From Cepaea nemoralis (taxonomy: Eukaryota > Mollusca > Gastropoda > Stylommatophora > Helicidae), in NCBI GenBank assembly GCA_014155875.1, contig JACEFZ010021420.1, positions 23,501 to 87,500 on the forward strand: 64,000 nt of DNA, written 5' to 3'. The position numbers and the translations under genes are program-made. Shown piece after piece: positions 33,540 to 43,330 of this stretch (position 1 is its first letter; each line of letters starts with the position of its first letter). The notes below the pieces were generated by a model. The model had not been told where the DNA came from. It searched no databases and worked only from the letters and a program-made list of their open reading frames with translations.

Positions 33540-34850
33540 ATGTCTACATTAGATTATTTTGTGGACATGGGTGAGAAATCTGGATTGACCGGTACGGAAC
33601 TCAGAACATGGACTAAATAAGAACTAAAGGAGTCCCAAGCGCAGCAACGAAAGAAGAGAGCGGGGGCCAAAGAAGCAGAAAAAGAAAAATTAGCAACGGG
33701 AAAAGAAATCAAAGATAGAGAATTTGCATTAGAAAGGGAGAAACTTGCGTTTGAGAAAGAGAAACTAGCAGCCGAGTTAATATTAAAGGACAAGGAAACT
33801 GAAAGAAATTTGAAGGTTAAAACGATGGAGAAAGACCGGGAAGCCGAGATCGCGCAGGCAAAATTGCAGGCCAAGGCACAAGATCCTATCAAACGATACC
33901 AGGGTCTCATCAGGAACTTCGGTCAAGGGGACTCCATATCCGCATGGATAACTAATTTTGAGGTGTTAGCAAATTCTACAAAATTTCGACTGACGACTGG
34001 CCAATCTTATTTCACCGTCATTTGTCCCTGGAGCCTTTGAAAGTTGTGGAGTTGATCCCTGAGAATTTATGGACCAATTACCCATATATTCGTGATCGGC
34101 TCTTGGCACATTTCTCATTAGATGAAGCTGGGTTGAGAACGAAGTTTAAGACCCTCACACCAAAGGCAAACCAGACGTTCCTGGACTGCGTTTCTGAAAC
34201 TTCATCCCTCTTCGACAAATGGTTGAAAGCGGCAGATGTGAGTTCAGATTTCGAGAAACTACACGACTTCATGCTGAGAGATATATTACTTTCATCCGTA
34301 CCAGAACCGATGTCTACATTTCTGGTGGAGAATAAATGTAAATCAGTCCCAGAGAGAAGTCAAAAGAAGAGGCATTCTACAACGCACATCGTGAGATATT
34401 TGCTGATGGAACTCAACCTGAGTTGGTCACAGGGGCCAGTGCTAGAGTTCATAATCAGCGATATCAAGGTAAGGCAAACATATTCTCTAAACACAGCCAA
34501 CAGCATAGAGGCAGAGGGCCTTATCACAACTCACATAGAGAATCAGACAGGCCGAGAAAGAGATGTTTCACACAGTGCCAGCATTGCAAACTTCACTATG
34601 GCAGTCTTGAGATGTGTGACAAGAATCCATCATACGAGTCTTATCTGAAAAACCTCACTTTTAAGAGGATCAGTAAGTATAATTCTTACAGAAATAGTAT
34701 CAAATGTTTCACGTGTTTAGCGTGTGGCCATACCTCAAAGTTTTGTAAGAATATCGACAAAACCGACTTCGTACTGGGAGTTTGCGGCAACTTGACAAAG
34801 AATGTCCGGCATTATTTTGCGGGTATATTTGTAACGAGGCATTACTGCGC
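33540..34850 (+). pseudogene. Gmr1-type gag fragment, copy C
   Basis: Plus-strand gag related to copies A and B. The N-terminus MSTLDYFVDMGEKSGLTG resembles copy A. A long Lys/Glu coiled coil follows (about 33.62-33.89 kb). The capsid-like domain (DSISAWITNFEVLA; EPLKVVELIPENLW; QTFLDCVSETSSLFDKWL) lies at 33.93-34.31 kb. Two Cys/His clusters follow (CQHCKLHYGSLEMC, then CLACGHTSKFC). Broken by a stop at 33618, a frameshift near 34.02 kb and another near 34.4 kb. It ends abruptly about 34.85 kb against Polinton sequence, and no protease or pol follows. Confidence 0.82.
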
Positions 34851-34879
34851 AGAGTCACGTAAAAGCTCATCTTGTGTGT

Positions 34880-35636
34880 TTATTCGAGCTCTGAATGTTT
34901 CCGGGTTTGAAAATGTAAAGTTAGCACTGAATTCCCATCGCTGAATGGGATCTTTTCCCCAATATCGATAGTTAAATGTATTTCCACTGTGTCGAAGGAG
35001 AAACGACTTAACGGTACGTAATGTGGTTTGTAATAGAGTCGAAACACTGAAGGCCACAGCCTGTCCAATATAGGAACAGTCATTAGTAAAGGAACCATGG
35101 CATCTCCAACTGGTCTCGCGGCTACGAGATCAGAATAGACGTAGATATTTTAATTCTCGCAATCGATCTCTAATTCCACATTACCGTATAGTAAGATATT
35201 GTCGTCTGATAGAGTCGAGGTTGAGAGCCCCAACATGTTTTCAACCGCTCACTAATATTAACCTGGGAGCCCTTTTCAAATAGTTTCATCCCGACCTTTT
35301 TCCAAGGTGCACCTAAAATGAATTTGATGTTCACTTACTCATCAACACAGAACTTATTCAGTTCCTCGATAAAATGTTCGGGTCCACTGAACAGACCCGG
35401 TGGACATATAAGCTTTATATGTTCTCTACCACTACATTTGGGTGGAAAGTATTGGATCCAAATTTCCCCGGACAAACCATTAAAATACATATTGGGGAAT
35501 GAATTTCGGCCAGGCCCACTTATTATTGTTTTGTTGCATCAACGGTCTGTGGCAACGTGTCGAAAAAGTGACCTGGCTGGTTGTTGGAAAATATATTCGG
35601 CGCAGCATTGCTCGGTAATGACAAGTAGAAACGCAT
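34880..35636 (-). pseudogene. Polinton virion protein, probable minor capsid (penton-like)
   Basis: Starts MRFYLSLPSNAAPN at 35636, matching the start of a conserved Polinton-encoded protein family. The middle retains VGLAEIHSP-type sequence. The end, in another frame, retains PLSRFSFDTVEIHLTIDIG and IPFSDGNSVLTLHF (34880-35010), the family's characteristic C-terminus. About 250 codons, the usual size of the single jelly-roll minor capsid protein. Interrupted by tandem stops near 35525 and several shifts. Assignment to minor capsid rather than another virion protein is from memory of the family. Confidence 0.6.
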
Positions 35637-35906
35637 CGTTTTTCTAGTTTAGAATTAGGCAGCATATAGCCCAAACAACTACTCAATAGAGCTACCCACA
35701 ACTTGCCTTCCGGTGCGTCTTCTCTGCATTGAGTCACTTTGAACAAAGATACAGAAATGACGGCATATATAACCACAATTTGACAGATAAACACAATCTC
35801 TGCCCGCGGCACTCGTGGTCCTAACAATGATCAGACCGAAGTTCTTTCCCCGTCTATCGGCTGTGGGCGCACAACAATAGTTTCCAGCTTGACTTCAGTC
35901 ATACCA
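35637..35906 (-). other. Spacer between integrase and capsid-like gene
   Basis: A frame is open at 35640-35827 (VVIYAVISVSLFKVTQCRED) but no family is recognised. It may be the remains of a small Polinton gene. Confidence 0.3.
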
Positions 35907-37425
35907 CTAGTCTCCATAACTGGCTAGTTGCTTGTCAGCTATCCAATTGTTGAATAAATTGGGATAACCAAACCACTTCACTAAATACTCTTTATGACCA
36001 CCTCTCCTGGGTCTTTCTTGCAAGATCGTTTTGATACGGTACACTTGCTTGTCTCCGACGGGTTGTATTTCTTCTCTGTAGAATGAACATTGTAGTTCCT
36101 GTCCCGAATCGTATTTTAGCAAATATGTCACCGAATTGGTCTGGTATATGCGACTGACGGTAAATAATTCTTCTGCCCACTACGGCCTATACCTTTTTTT
36201 AAAAGTTTGTTTGGGTTGAGCGAGTCTGTCTCGGTCCCCGGGTGTAAAATGAACTTTTATTGACCCGTCTGTCTGCTGATACAAGTTATTCAACAACTCT
36301 TCTTGATTAGTATAGTTGACTTGTACGGGTGCCATGCGAATACTTCTGTAATACGAACCGTTGTAGTCAGGGATCAATTTATCTATCATGTCGACGTAGC
36401 GCAGTGTATTGGTCTTGGTGAAATACTGCCACATTTGTTCATTCAGGGTCCGGTTGAATTATTCCACTATCGCCGCCTTCACGTCTTCATTCTCGGTGGT
36501 AAAGAAATGAATGTCTCGATCTTTCAGATATTTTAAGAAGGTCTAATTGACGACTTCCGAACCTTTATCGGTCTGAAAATTTATCGGTTGGTTATCATTA
36601 AATATCTTACTCACGGCCTCCACTAGCTCTTTCCCCGTTTTCTTCTTGAACAGGATGGCCCAAGCATATGTACTAAACACGTCGATGTATGTCACTAGAT
36701 ACTACATCCCATCATTTTATCTTTTTAATAGTCTCATATCTATCAAGTCGGCTTGAAATTGTTTATTTATACCACCTGTTATGGTGATTCGCCTCTGAAA
36801 GTGGCGACAGACCGGTTTATGCAAAGTACAGGCATTCTGATGACGAAACCAAACCTCTATTTTCTTCAGTTTAGTTTAGTTTAGTTGATGGATCAACATC
36901 ACGGCACACGGGTGCAACTCATAAGTGCTCCGTTTCCCTCCAAACTCAAACCTGAGTCTGGAGAAACTCAGCTCAGTGCACGAACTCCGTAGCACCAGCG
37001 AGGATCCTGAAATAATTGGAGTAAATTTTAAACTCGAAATTTTGCCCGGGCAGCGCCGTTAGGCTACTCTTTTTCGATGTCCAACGGCCAAGGGATTTTT
37101 TATGTGTGTAACAATACACACGGGCGTCCGATCTCACTACCCAGAGACCAGAGGAAATTTTATTACTAGAAGTCCACGTGAAAAAATCACGGCCCTCACC
37201 GGGGATTGAACCCGGAACCTCCAGCAGTCGAGGAGGACACTATACATCAAGACCACGCACCCCCCCCCCCCCCCACACCCTCTATTTTCTTCAGTTTGGT
37301 GCTTCGTTTAAAGGCGGCGGCCTCACCATAGGCTGACGGTTCTTTGGGGTCATAGTAATACTTTCTTATTTGCGTGGCAATTTTTCCCACTTGGGTGTAG
37401 GCATCTTACTCTTCTTCTTTTTTCT
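35907..37425 (-). pseudogene. Polinton integrase with chromodomain, interrupted by a SINE
   Basis: The N-terminus at 37.30-37.42 kb reads QIRKYYYDPKEPSAYGE. After the SINE (36873-37278) it continues as HQNACTLHKPVCRHF, then core blocks FQADLIDM, TYIDVFSTYAWAI and QTDKGSEV, with the catalytic Glu just before FNRTLNEQMWQYF. The C-terminal part has a GDRDR-type SH3-like stretch. A chromodomain (YRIKTILQERPRRGGHKEYL, then VKWFGYPNLFNNWI) ends at 35907. At least four in-frame stops and two frameshifts. The integrase inserts the element and the chromodomain presumably guided targeting. Confidence 0.82.
36873..37278 (-). mobile_element. tRNA-derived SINE inside the Polinton integrase, 19-bp TSD
   Basis: Flanked by perfect direct repeats CCTCTATTTTCTTCAGTTT at 36854-36872 and 37279-37297. 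On the minus strand it has a tRNA-like head near 37250 with B-box GGGTTCAATCCC (37200-37211). The body contains GCTACGGAGTTCGTGC (near 36985), and the tail is an (AACTA)n pentamer array. The C-run at 37260-37274 precedes the head. It splits the integrase codons KLKKIE. Confidence 0.9.
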
Positions 37426-37800
37426 CCTGAGACTATAAGGCTGAGGTGTCTCGACTATTTGAGTTTGAACTCGCTCTCTCGAGTCTCGGCTACTTGACTT
37501 TGAGTAGGCGGTGCTTCGGCTACTGTTGACGGTACACTGCTGACTTCGGGTTTTTGTACTGGTGGTTGTTTCTTGATATCCACTATACCTAGGGGCTTGT
37601 GTGTGTACTGCTCAAGTCAATTCAAATGCCGTTGTAGTGTTCTCTAATACACTCTGGCCTTTTCATGAGATGGTAGATCTTCTGTTTCCAGGACTTGTTG
37701 CATTTGATGATTCAAGTCATGTAGGTTATCATTTATGTGTCGGGAGGTATATAGGGTTTTTCTAGCAGCCGGGGATCGATGAGGATAATTTTCTTGGCCA
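37426..37800 (-). pseudogene. Polinton conserved small protein
   Basis: Minus strand beginning MAKKIILIDPRLLEKP at 37800. The start resembles a small protein commonly found upstream of the Polinton integrase. Stops at about 37.73 and 37.66 kb break it. The rest is Ser/Thr/Gln-rich and leads toward the integrase frame. Function unknown; recognised by its start and position only. Confidence 0.5.
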
Positions 37801-38126
37801 TTACAAACCCACCACGCCTTTCAGCACATTTAGTATGGGGCCTTGTAAGGCGCCTATGAAACCACCTTTGTGTATGGTCTGTTTTTGTTTCTTGGTCGAC
37901 AATTTCTTATGCGTGAATACTCTCAGACTATTTTTGTTCCGCTGCATACGCCTCTTCTGAGCTGGTGTCAGGGGAATATTACCTTTTAAGACGTTGTGAC
38001 AGCATTTGCAAATTGATTGGACGTGATCTGGGAAAGCTGTTTTCATTACGGTCTTCACGGTGGCTGGGTTTGCATGACCCAAGAAGAGTGACATATCCTC
38101 GTTACGTTTAAGTCGGTTAGACATAT
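37801..38126 (-). CDS. Polinton pX-like basic protein
   Basis: About 107 residues from MSNRLKRNEDMSLFLG (Met near 38124). Conserved blocks follow: VLKGNIPLTPAQKRRMQRNK, LSTKKQKQTIHKGGF and a hydrophobic end ALQGPILNVLKGVVGL. This short Lys/Arg-rich protein with a Gly-rich hydrophobic tail is a standard Polinton product, compared by some authors with adenovirus core or membrane-active peptides. The reading frame is intact here, unlike the neighbouring genes. Codons before 38124 come from the adjacent SINE. Confidence 0.65.
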
Positions 38127-38148
38127 TATTTGGGGACGTAGACGACTT

Positions 38149-38396
38149 TATTCTGGTCTCCCTTGTCGAGGGGTTAGCAGCTTTCTCCGTAACCACGAAT
38201 ACTCTCGTTGTTGTCGCGAGCGCACGAAAATTGGAAGCGGTTCGAGTCGCGCCAGTGACTTATGAGAGTATGGAGCCGGTCGCTCAGAAAGTCGTGACGT
38301 GCTGATGAGCGTAATCTTGCCTAGGAATCAACATACAGCTGAAAGATGCTGATGCTAATCGGAATATCCTGAAACAGGATGGAAACGCGGAAAAAA
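38149..38396 (+). mobile_element. SINE copy 3, 11-bp TSD, inside the Polinton
   Basis: Direct repeats GTAGACGACTT at 38138-38148 and 38397-38407 bound a copy of the 18944 SINE family, with its B-box GGTTCGAGTC and closing CCTGAAACAGGATGGAAAC. It lies between the ATPase and the pX-like gene. Confidence 0.9.
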
Positions 38397-38404
38397 GTAG
38401 ACGA

Positions 38405-38990
38405 CTTGATGCTGATCAGAGAATATACAGCTTCGTAAGCGGAGCTGATCTGGTGTTTCTTGTTGAAGGTCAAATAACAAATACGCGTGTGGAGCCGCTA
38501 TTGAGTCCTTAAAACTCTCTTGGACATATGACACACGGTCTGGGTACATATGTTTGGCCAGATTGGTAATCTGAGACCCGTTTCACGGGTTCTTAAACAC
38601 CACTAGGTAATGCGAATTCAGACTGATGGTTCTTTGTTTTTTATTCTTAACAAATAGGTTCTCTACTAAATACATAACGCTGAGGTTGCGATGATAATTG
38701 CCTTTAATAAATAATTTAGTCACTCTGTCATCTGTCTTGGACATTAGATCTTCTATGATTACTAACCGACGTCTATACTTGTCCATTTTCGTTAAATTGA
38801 ACACCCTTCATAGTTTTGTATGTGTGTTGCCATTCCCCGTTAGCACCATACACTTTTCTTTTGAAGATCATGACTGGAAGATGGACCAAAAACCACTGGA
38901 CAAAGATGGTTTTACCACTCCCCGTTGGGTCGGCAATCAACGCAATAAAATGATTTTCCACCTAGGATTCCTGAGCAATAATACCCATCT
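38405..38990 (-). pseudogene. Polinton FtsK/HerA-type packaging ATPase, broken
   Basis: Genome-packaging ATPase of Polintons. Walker A GDPTGSGKT-like (ADPTGSGKT, 38.92 kb), Walker B RRLVIIEDLMSK (38.77 kb), then GNYHRNLSVMYLVENLF, RTISLNSHYLVVFKNP and, after an in-frame TGA near 38580, QITNLAKHMYPD and TPDQLRLRSCIF. One frameshift near 38.79 kb and one stop separate three readable parts. Where the family has Arg after FKNP, this copy has TGA, a probable CpG decay. Confidence 0.85.
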
Positions 38991-39095
38991 ATCTATTCGC
39001 GCCGCTGTTTATACGTATTGGGTGATAGTATTAGACCATTTGACAACATTATCACAAGTTGAACGCAAGTGATTCTCTGCTAGATATATTTTTTG

Positions 39096-39587
39096 ATGTA
39101 CGTTAGCTATCAGTGTAATAATGACACAATCAACGATCGACTTGAAACAAGTTACAACGAGATGGTGAATATGGCGTTGACAATTATTAGTTTACATCAC
39201 ATCTACAAGTCCACAAAGGCCAATAACTCGAGTTTGTCTTGCTCAGTAAGCCAAATAGCCAAACAACCCTATGTGTTTTTCACGAGATTAGAATGCAGTA
39301 TCAAGCCCGAACACGTTTTCCCAGTCTTCGTTTCAATTGCTGATGAACTCTTTGATGATAACGTCATCAACTATGGGAGAATAATTATGCTGTTTTTAAT
39401 TGGTATGCGTCTGGGTAAGCATATGATTGATAATTCTTACAATGCATTTGTGAATGTCCAAGACCTGGAAGAATGCTTCGCAACATCTTTAGGCACGTAT
39501 ATGACTGATAAACTACATCCTTGGATACTGCAACAACAAGGTGGGTGGCGTAATTTCTATAATTGGCTGCAAGCAACAGTTGAATAA
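39096..39587 (+). CDS. Bcl-2-like apoptosis regulator, intact ORF beside the Polinton
   Basis: 163 codons with ATG at 39096 and stop at 39585-39587. A BH1-type block ADELFDDNVINYGRIIMLFL and a BH2-type block HPWILQQQGGWRNFYNW occur at the correct relative spacing (about 40 residues). Both are signatures of multidomain Bcl-2 proteins. BH3 and BH4 are not obvious and there is no C-terminal membrane anchor, as in some viral homologues. It is single-exon and divergent from the ATPase with about 100 bp between them. Its frame is open while most Polinton genes beside it are broken. It may be a Polinton accessory gene, a later host-kept copy, or a host retrocopy. Expected role: blocking mitochondrial apoptosis (family knowledge). 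Confidence 0.72.
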   Translation: MYVSYQCNNDTINDRLETSYNEMVNMALTIISLHHIYKSTKANNSSLSCSVSQIAKQPYVFFTRLECSIKPEHVFPVFVSIADELFDDNVINYGRIIMLFLIGMRLGKHMIDNSYNAFVNVQDLEECFATSLGTYMTDKLHPWILQQQGGWRNFYNWLQATVE

Positions 39588-39633
39588 ATACATAACTAAA
39601 ACTTAATCTAAGACTTTCGTTGTCCTTGTGAGT

Positions 39634-40125
39634 ATGAGCTTGATTGTGTGTGTCTTAATAATACATTTAGTGAACGCCCACCTAGTGTTAGTAGACAACA
39701 CCTCGCTTTTTTACACAACTCTGGACACGCGGGAAGAGAAACATCGAAAACGTCAGTTGGTGACGTTATCACTCCTCTCACCACATCAGTTGCTTAAAAA
39801 GGCGGTGGAGCTTCCCGGTTGTGAAAAAAGTAATGAGTTGCCTTTTTTTACACGCCACCCGCCCGCCCCCTTGCGACCGCCCGGCGATCACATCTCCAAG
39901 CACCCGCCGACCCCGCACATGCTACATCGCACACCTCCTAGCACCCGCCCACAAGGATCTACCCTGCTGATGTTACGTCGCACACCAACATTACAACCGC
40001 TCTCCTACTCGTGTGGACTCCCCGGGAGTCAATGGACCCACCAAATCTGTTTTTCATTTTTAAGGTTTTCATTTGTAACACGTAGGATGATAGTGTATAA
40101 CCACTACCCACCACTTACCAACTAA
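39634..40125 (+). CDS. Small ORF with signal-peptide-like start, unknown
   Basis: About 163 codons starting 47 bp after the Bcl-2-like stop. The N-terminus MSLIVCVLIIHLVNAHLVLV is a plausible signal peptide with cleavage after NA. The rest is rich in Pro, His, Thr and Arg and runs into a tandem repeat, so the C-terminal half is probably not real. No family recognised. It could be another accessory gene or chance. Confidence 0.25.
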   Translation: MSLIVCVLIIHLVNAHLVLVDNTSLFYTTLDTREEKHRKRQLVTLSLLSPHQLLKKAVELPGCEKSNELPFFTRHPPAPLRPPGDHISKHPPTPHMLHRTPPSTRPQGSTLLMLRRTPTLQPLSYSCGLPGSQWTHQICFSFLRFSFVTRRMIVYNHYPPLTN

Positions 40126-40372
40126 TTTCACTAAACCATACCCACTACAAACAATAATACCGGCCATCTTTACTTTTCAAGGTTTTCATTTGCAACCCTA
40201 TGGTGATAGTGAATAAGCCACTACGACCCTCTACAGACCACTAATAACCGCTACCCACCCCTTATCAACGAATTTCACTAATCCATACCCACTACAAACA
40301 ATAATACCGGCCATCTTTAGTGTTTAAGGTTTTCATTTGTAACGTGTATGATGATAGCGTTCGGAAGCCTTA
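40050..40372. repeat. Tandem repeat of about 120-150 bp, nearly three units
   Basis: AAGGTTTTCATTTGNAAC starts at 40061, 40180 and 40327. The block CCCACTACAAACAATAATACCGG-type sequence occurs twice between them, with small indels. Confidence 0.8.
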
Positions 40373-40567
40373 ATGTAGTAGAAGTATTAGTAGACGTAAC
40401 AACCCTATCTTCGGTTCGAATCCCAGACCCAACTCACAACGCATACACACTGACCCACGAGGGTCGGGACCCAGAAAAACAGTGGGTTTACATTACTACT
40501 ATCGGTTCTTGTATCAATGCGATCTTGAAATAATATTTATTCCTCCCTGGAAACCCTAAAACTTCCC

Positions 40568-40637
40568 TCGGGGGGGGGGGGGGGGGGTGTTGGGGGGGGG
40601 GGGGGGAGATTCTCCACCGGTTGAGAACCACTGCCTT
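40568..40637. repeat. Poly-G tracts next to a hAT-like terminal sequence
   Basis: Two G-runs (about 40569-40606) precede GGTTGAGAACCACTG at about 40619-40633. The reverse complement CAGTGGTTCTCAACC is the terminal repeat typical of hAT (Charlie/MER5-like) DNA transposons. No partner end was found, so only one terminus is claimed. Confidence 0.45.
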
Positions 40638-40649
40638 AGACCATCTACA

Positions 40650-40925
40650 TGTGTTTCACCAGTTATTGTGTCTTCAAAATGCAGTTATGTATTAACAGTC
40701 TTTAGACCTATCCATGGTGCCTCGTCAGTTGTGTCTTCAATTTGCAATCGTGTGTAGATAGTCTTCAGACCTATCCTTGGTGTTTTATCAGTTATTGTGT
40801 CTTCAACTAACAGTCGTGTGTAGAAAGTCTTCAGACCTATCCATGGTGTCTCGTCAATGTTTGTGTCTTCAACTAACAGTCGTGTGTAAATAGTCTTCAA
40901 ACCTATCCATTGTGTCTAATCAGTT
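40650..40925 (-). repeat. 66-bp tandem repeat, about four units
   Basis: The unit is recognisable by GTGTCTTCAACTAACAGTCGTG and AGACCTATCCATGGTG blocks. The period is a multiple of three, and on the minus strand a frame stays open as a 22-residue repeat (WIGLKTIYTRLLVEDT). No start context or neighbouring exon supports a gene. Confidence 0.8.
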
Positions 40926-41119
40926 ATTCTGTGTACATAATGTATGTTCCTGTTCCAGAAACTGGCGCACTTTCGTTAACCAAACAGATCCGTTGGCTCA
41001 TGACCTCGCACTCCGGCGTGATCCAGATTGTATGTCCGTACAGTCTTCGTAAGAGGAAGCTAAGTACGCCTGCAGAGGATACGGCAATATAAAATGCAAA
41101 CAGTTCGGTATGTGTGGCT

Positions 41120-41555
41120 CCTGAGAGAGAAAGAGAGAGAGGGGGAGAGGGTATGATATCAGAAGAGAGAATGGGCGAAAAAATTAGAGAGAATGATAGA
41201 GAAATGGGGAGTGACAGATAGGGAGAGAGAGGGGGAGGGGAGAAATTGAGGAGAGAGAGAGAAAAGAATTTAAGCGAGGGAGAGGAAGAGATGCAGGGAG
41301 GGAGGACAGAAAGGATGATATATGAAGAGAGAGAGAGGGGGGCAGTGAGGGGTTGAAAGAGAGGGATATAGGAAGAGAGAGGGGATATAGGATGAGAGAG
41401 AGTGAGAGAAGGAGGGAGAGAGAGGCAGAGAGAGGAGGATATAGGAAGAGAGAGAGGAGGAAGAAAGTGAGGAATTTTGGAAGAGAAACGGTGGGAGGGG
41501 GAGAGGGGGATATAGGAAGAGAAAAAGAGACAGAGAGGAAAGAGAGAGAGAAATA
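41120..41555. repeat. GA-rich low-complexity tract
   Basis: Interrupted AGAG/GGGA repeats with a loose higher-order recurrence of GGGATATAGGAAGAGAGAG. Ser/Leu/Pro ORFs on the minus strand are artefacts. Confidence 0.92.
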
Positions 41556-42470
41556 ACAAACACACGCAGTGTACATACCTAATAACAAACTCAATCCCGG
41601 CTAACATAAATCACAGTGGGGAAATGAATCGGAAATAATAATAATAATATTAAACATAATAAATACATTTATCTTAATACTAAAGTAACATTAAGCAAAT
41701 ATGTAAAAATAAGCTAAACCATAACTCCACGAGTCCGGTGTTTCGATCTTAGTGATCTTCTTCAGGGACAGCCCAAAGAGATCTAAAGAAAAAACATGAA
41801 ATTAGCAGATAAAAAATTAAGTATAAAACAGAAGGGACGCTAACGGGCGATTGCTTAGCCTTCCTGTGCACAGAAGTTATTATTTTAAAAAAAATTCCAG
41901 TTCAAATAAATATCACTTTAATGAAACAGACATCGCGTAACCCAAGCAATGCAAAATAAAACTAATGAGCATCCGATGGAAGCGACCATCGAATGAAAGG
42001 CCGACAGTAACGCTTGCAGATCAGGGCGATGGTAACGATGGCTGTACAAGCAGGTTGAAAATAGTGGTATACTGCGCAGACGGAATCTCCCAAGGAGATT
42101 TGGTACACTGTAGGTAGTGGTGATTTGCAACACGTAGGTTAGCGACCCACGGAGTGTTTTCTGACAGTTCGTCGCTGTTTTAATTACATGCCGTGAGTTT
42201 TACAGGAAATGGCACACGGCTGGTTTACCAAAACTGATTTGAGTCAATATGGCAGCATTACAATGTATATTAATTGTTGGACACACTTGTAGCAATAATA
42301 CTTGATCAACGAATGGAGATAAATGCAATGTACAGTAATTATTGGAAATGCAATAATAATAGTTGATTATTGAAAACCAGTTAATTGCACATCTTCTACA
42401 GGACGCCGTAGTCACCCCCAGCGTCCTTTGGCTATTTAGTAAATAACTTAAGACCCACCAAGGTGGACGA
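41556..42470. other. Unassigned sequence with a hammerhead-like motif
   Basis: No gene. Minus strand 41767-41722 contains CTGAAGAAGATCACTAAGAT then CGAAACACCGG, a hammerhead-like core whose GATC/GATC arms could pair. One extra A follows the CTGAAGA core. Confidence 0.4.
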
Positions 42471-42475
42471 GGAAG

Positions 42476-42835
42476 CCATGGTGGCGCAGTCGGCAGACAC
42501 TTGTCTGCCGGCCTGGTCATCATGAGTTCGAATTAGCATGGAGACGGATTCCCAACCCGACCCAGCCCAACATGGGTGTACATGGGGCGTCTTAACTAAC
42601 ATGGTAACTGTTTACTACTGTACTTCATTTTACTTTACTTTACATCTCTATACTCTATTCTACTTTACTTTACTCTGCTATACTCAGATTTAATTTACTC
42701 TACCTTGACTTGACTTCACGTCACTTGACTTTACTTAATTTTACTTCAATTCACTTCACTTCATTTGTTCTTTACTTTACTTTACTTTACTTTACTTTAC
42801 TTTACTTTACTTTACTTTACTTTACTTTACAGTGG
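42476..42835 (+). mobile_element. tRNA-derived SINE (family 3) with (TTTAC)n tail
   Basis: A-box GTGGCGCAGTCGG at 42480 and B-box-like GAGTTCGAATT at 42523. A short body then ends in a long, partly degenerate TTTAC pentamer tail (42625-42833). Confidence 0.75.
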
Positions 42836-43330
42836 TAGAGGAAACAAGCTCTCATAGTTCCTGTGTTGATACACATTGAACATTGTCAAATATTTGAATT
42901 AAATGCTAGGGGAGGAAGGGGACTGTAGGTACAATGGTACATTTATGAACATGTTTTATGTGCAGTACTAGAGAGGAGGTTCAGCAGTAGCTACATAACT
43001 GAGGCCCTTAAAGGCTAGAACAATGGTGTTATGCGTTGTGGATTAGCTTTCCCTATTACCAGCGTCTCTCTCAATCAGGCGAACCCACTCCGACTTCAGA
43101 AGTACAAGTAATTTACGTCCCCAAGTTAAAGAAGAGAAGTCAGCGTTTTAGTCCAATTTATGGTGTGATTTCTTTTTTTTCTTCTGAATATGGCCTGGTC
43201 ATCTGTAAATAGAATGGTATTTGTTGGATTCCCGTTTACTTTAACTTACTTTACCAGTGCACTTCCTTCACTTGCTTTTGTTCTCTGAATACCTGAGTAT
43301 GGAGTAAAGAGTCTTCAGGATGGAAAATCG
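42836..43330. other. Unassigned sequence
   Basis: No supported gene or RNA. Confidence 0.35.

Larger units (their letters stand above)
34870..39000 (-). mobile_element. Polinton/Maverick remnant
   Basis: A contiguous minus-strand block that reads, in order, packaging ATPase, pX-like basic protein, conserved small protein, retroviral-type integrase with chromodomain, and probable minor capsid protein. This gene set is characteristic of Polintons/Mavericks and adintoviruses. DNA polymerase B, major capsid protein, adenain protease and terminal inverted repeats were not found. Every gene carries stops or frameshifts and two SINEs have landed inside, so the block is old. Confidence 0.85.

Noticed and set aside
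40924..41607. 227-residue Ser/Leu/Pro-rich minus-strand ORF
   Set aside because: Lies across the GA low-complexity tract; overlapping open frames confirm an artefact.
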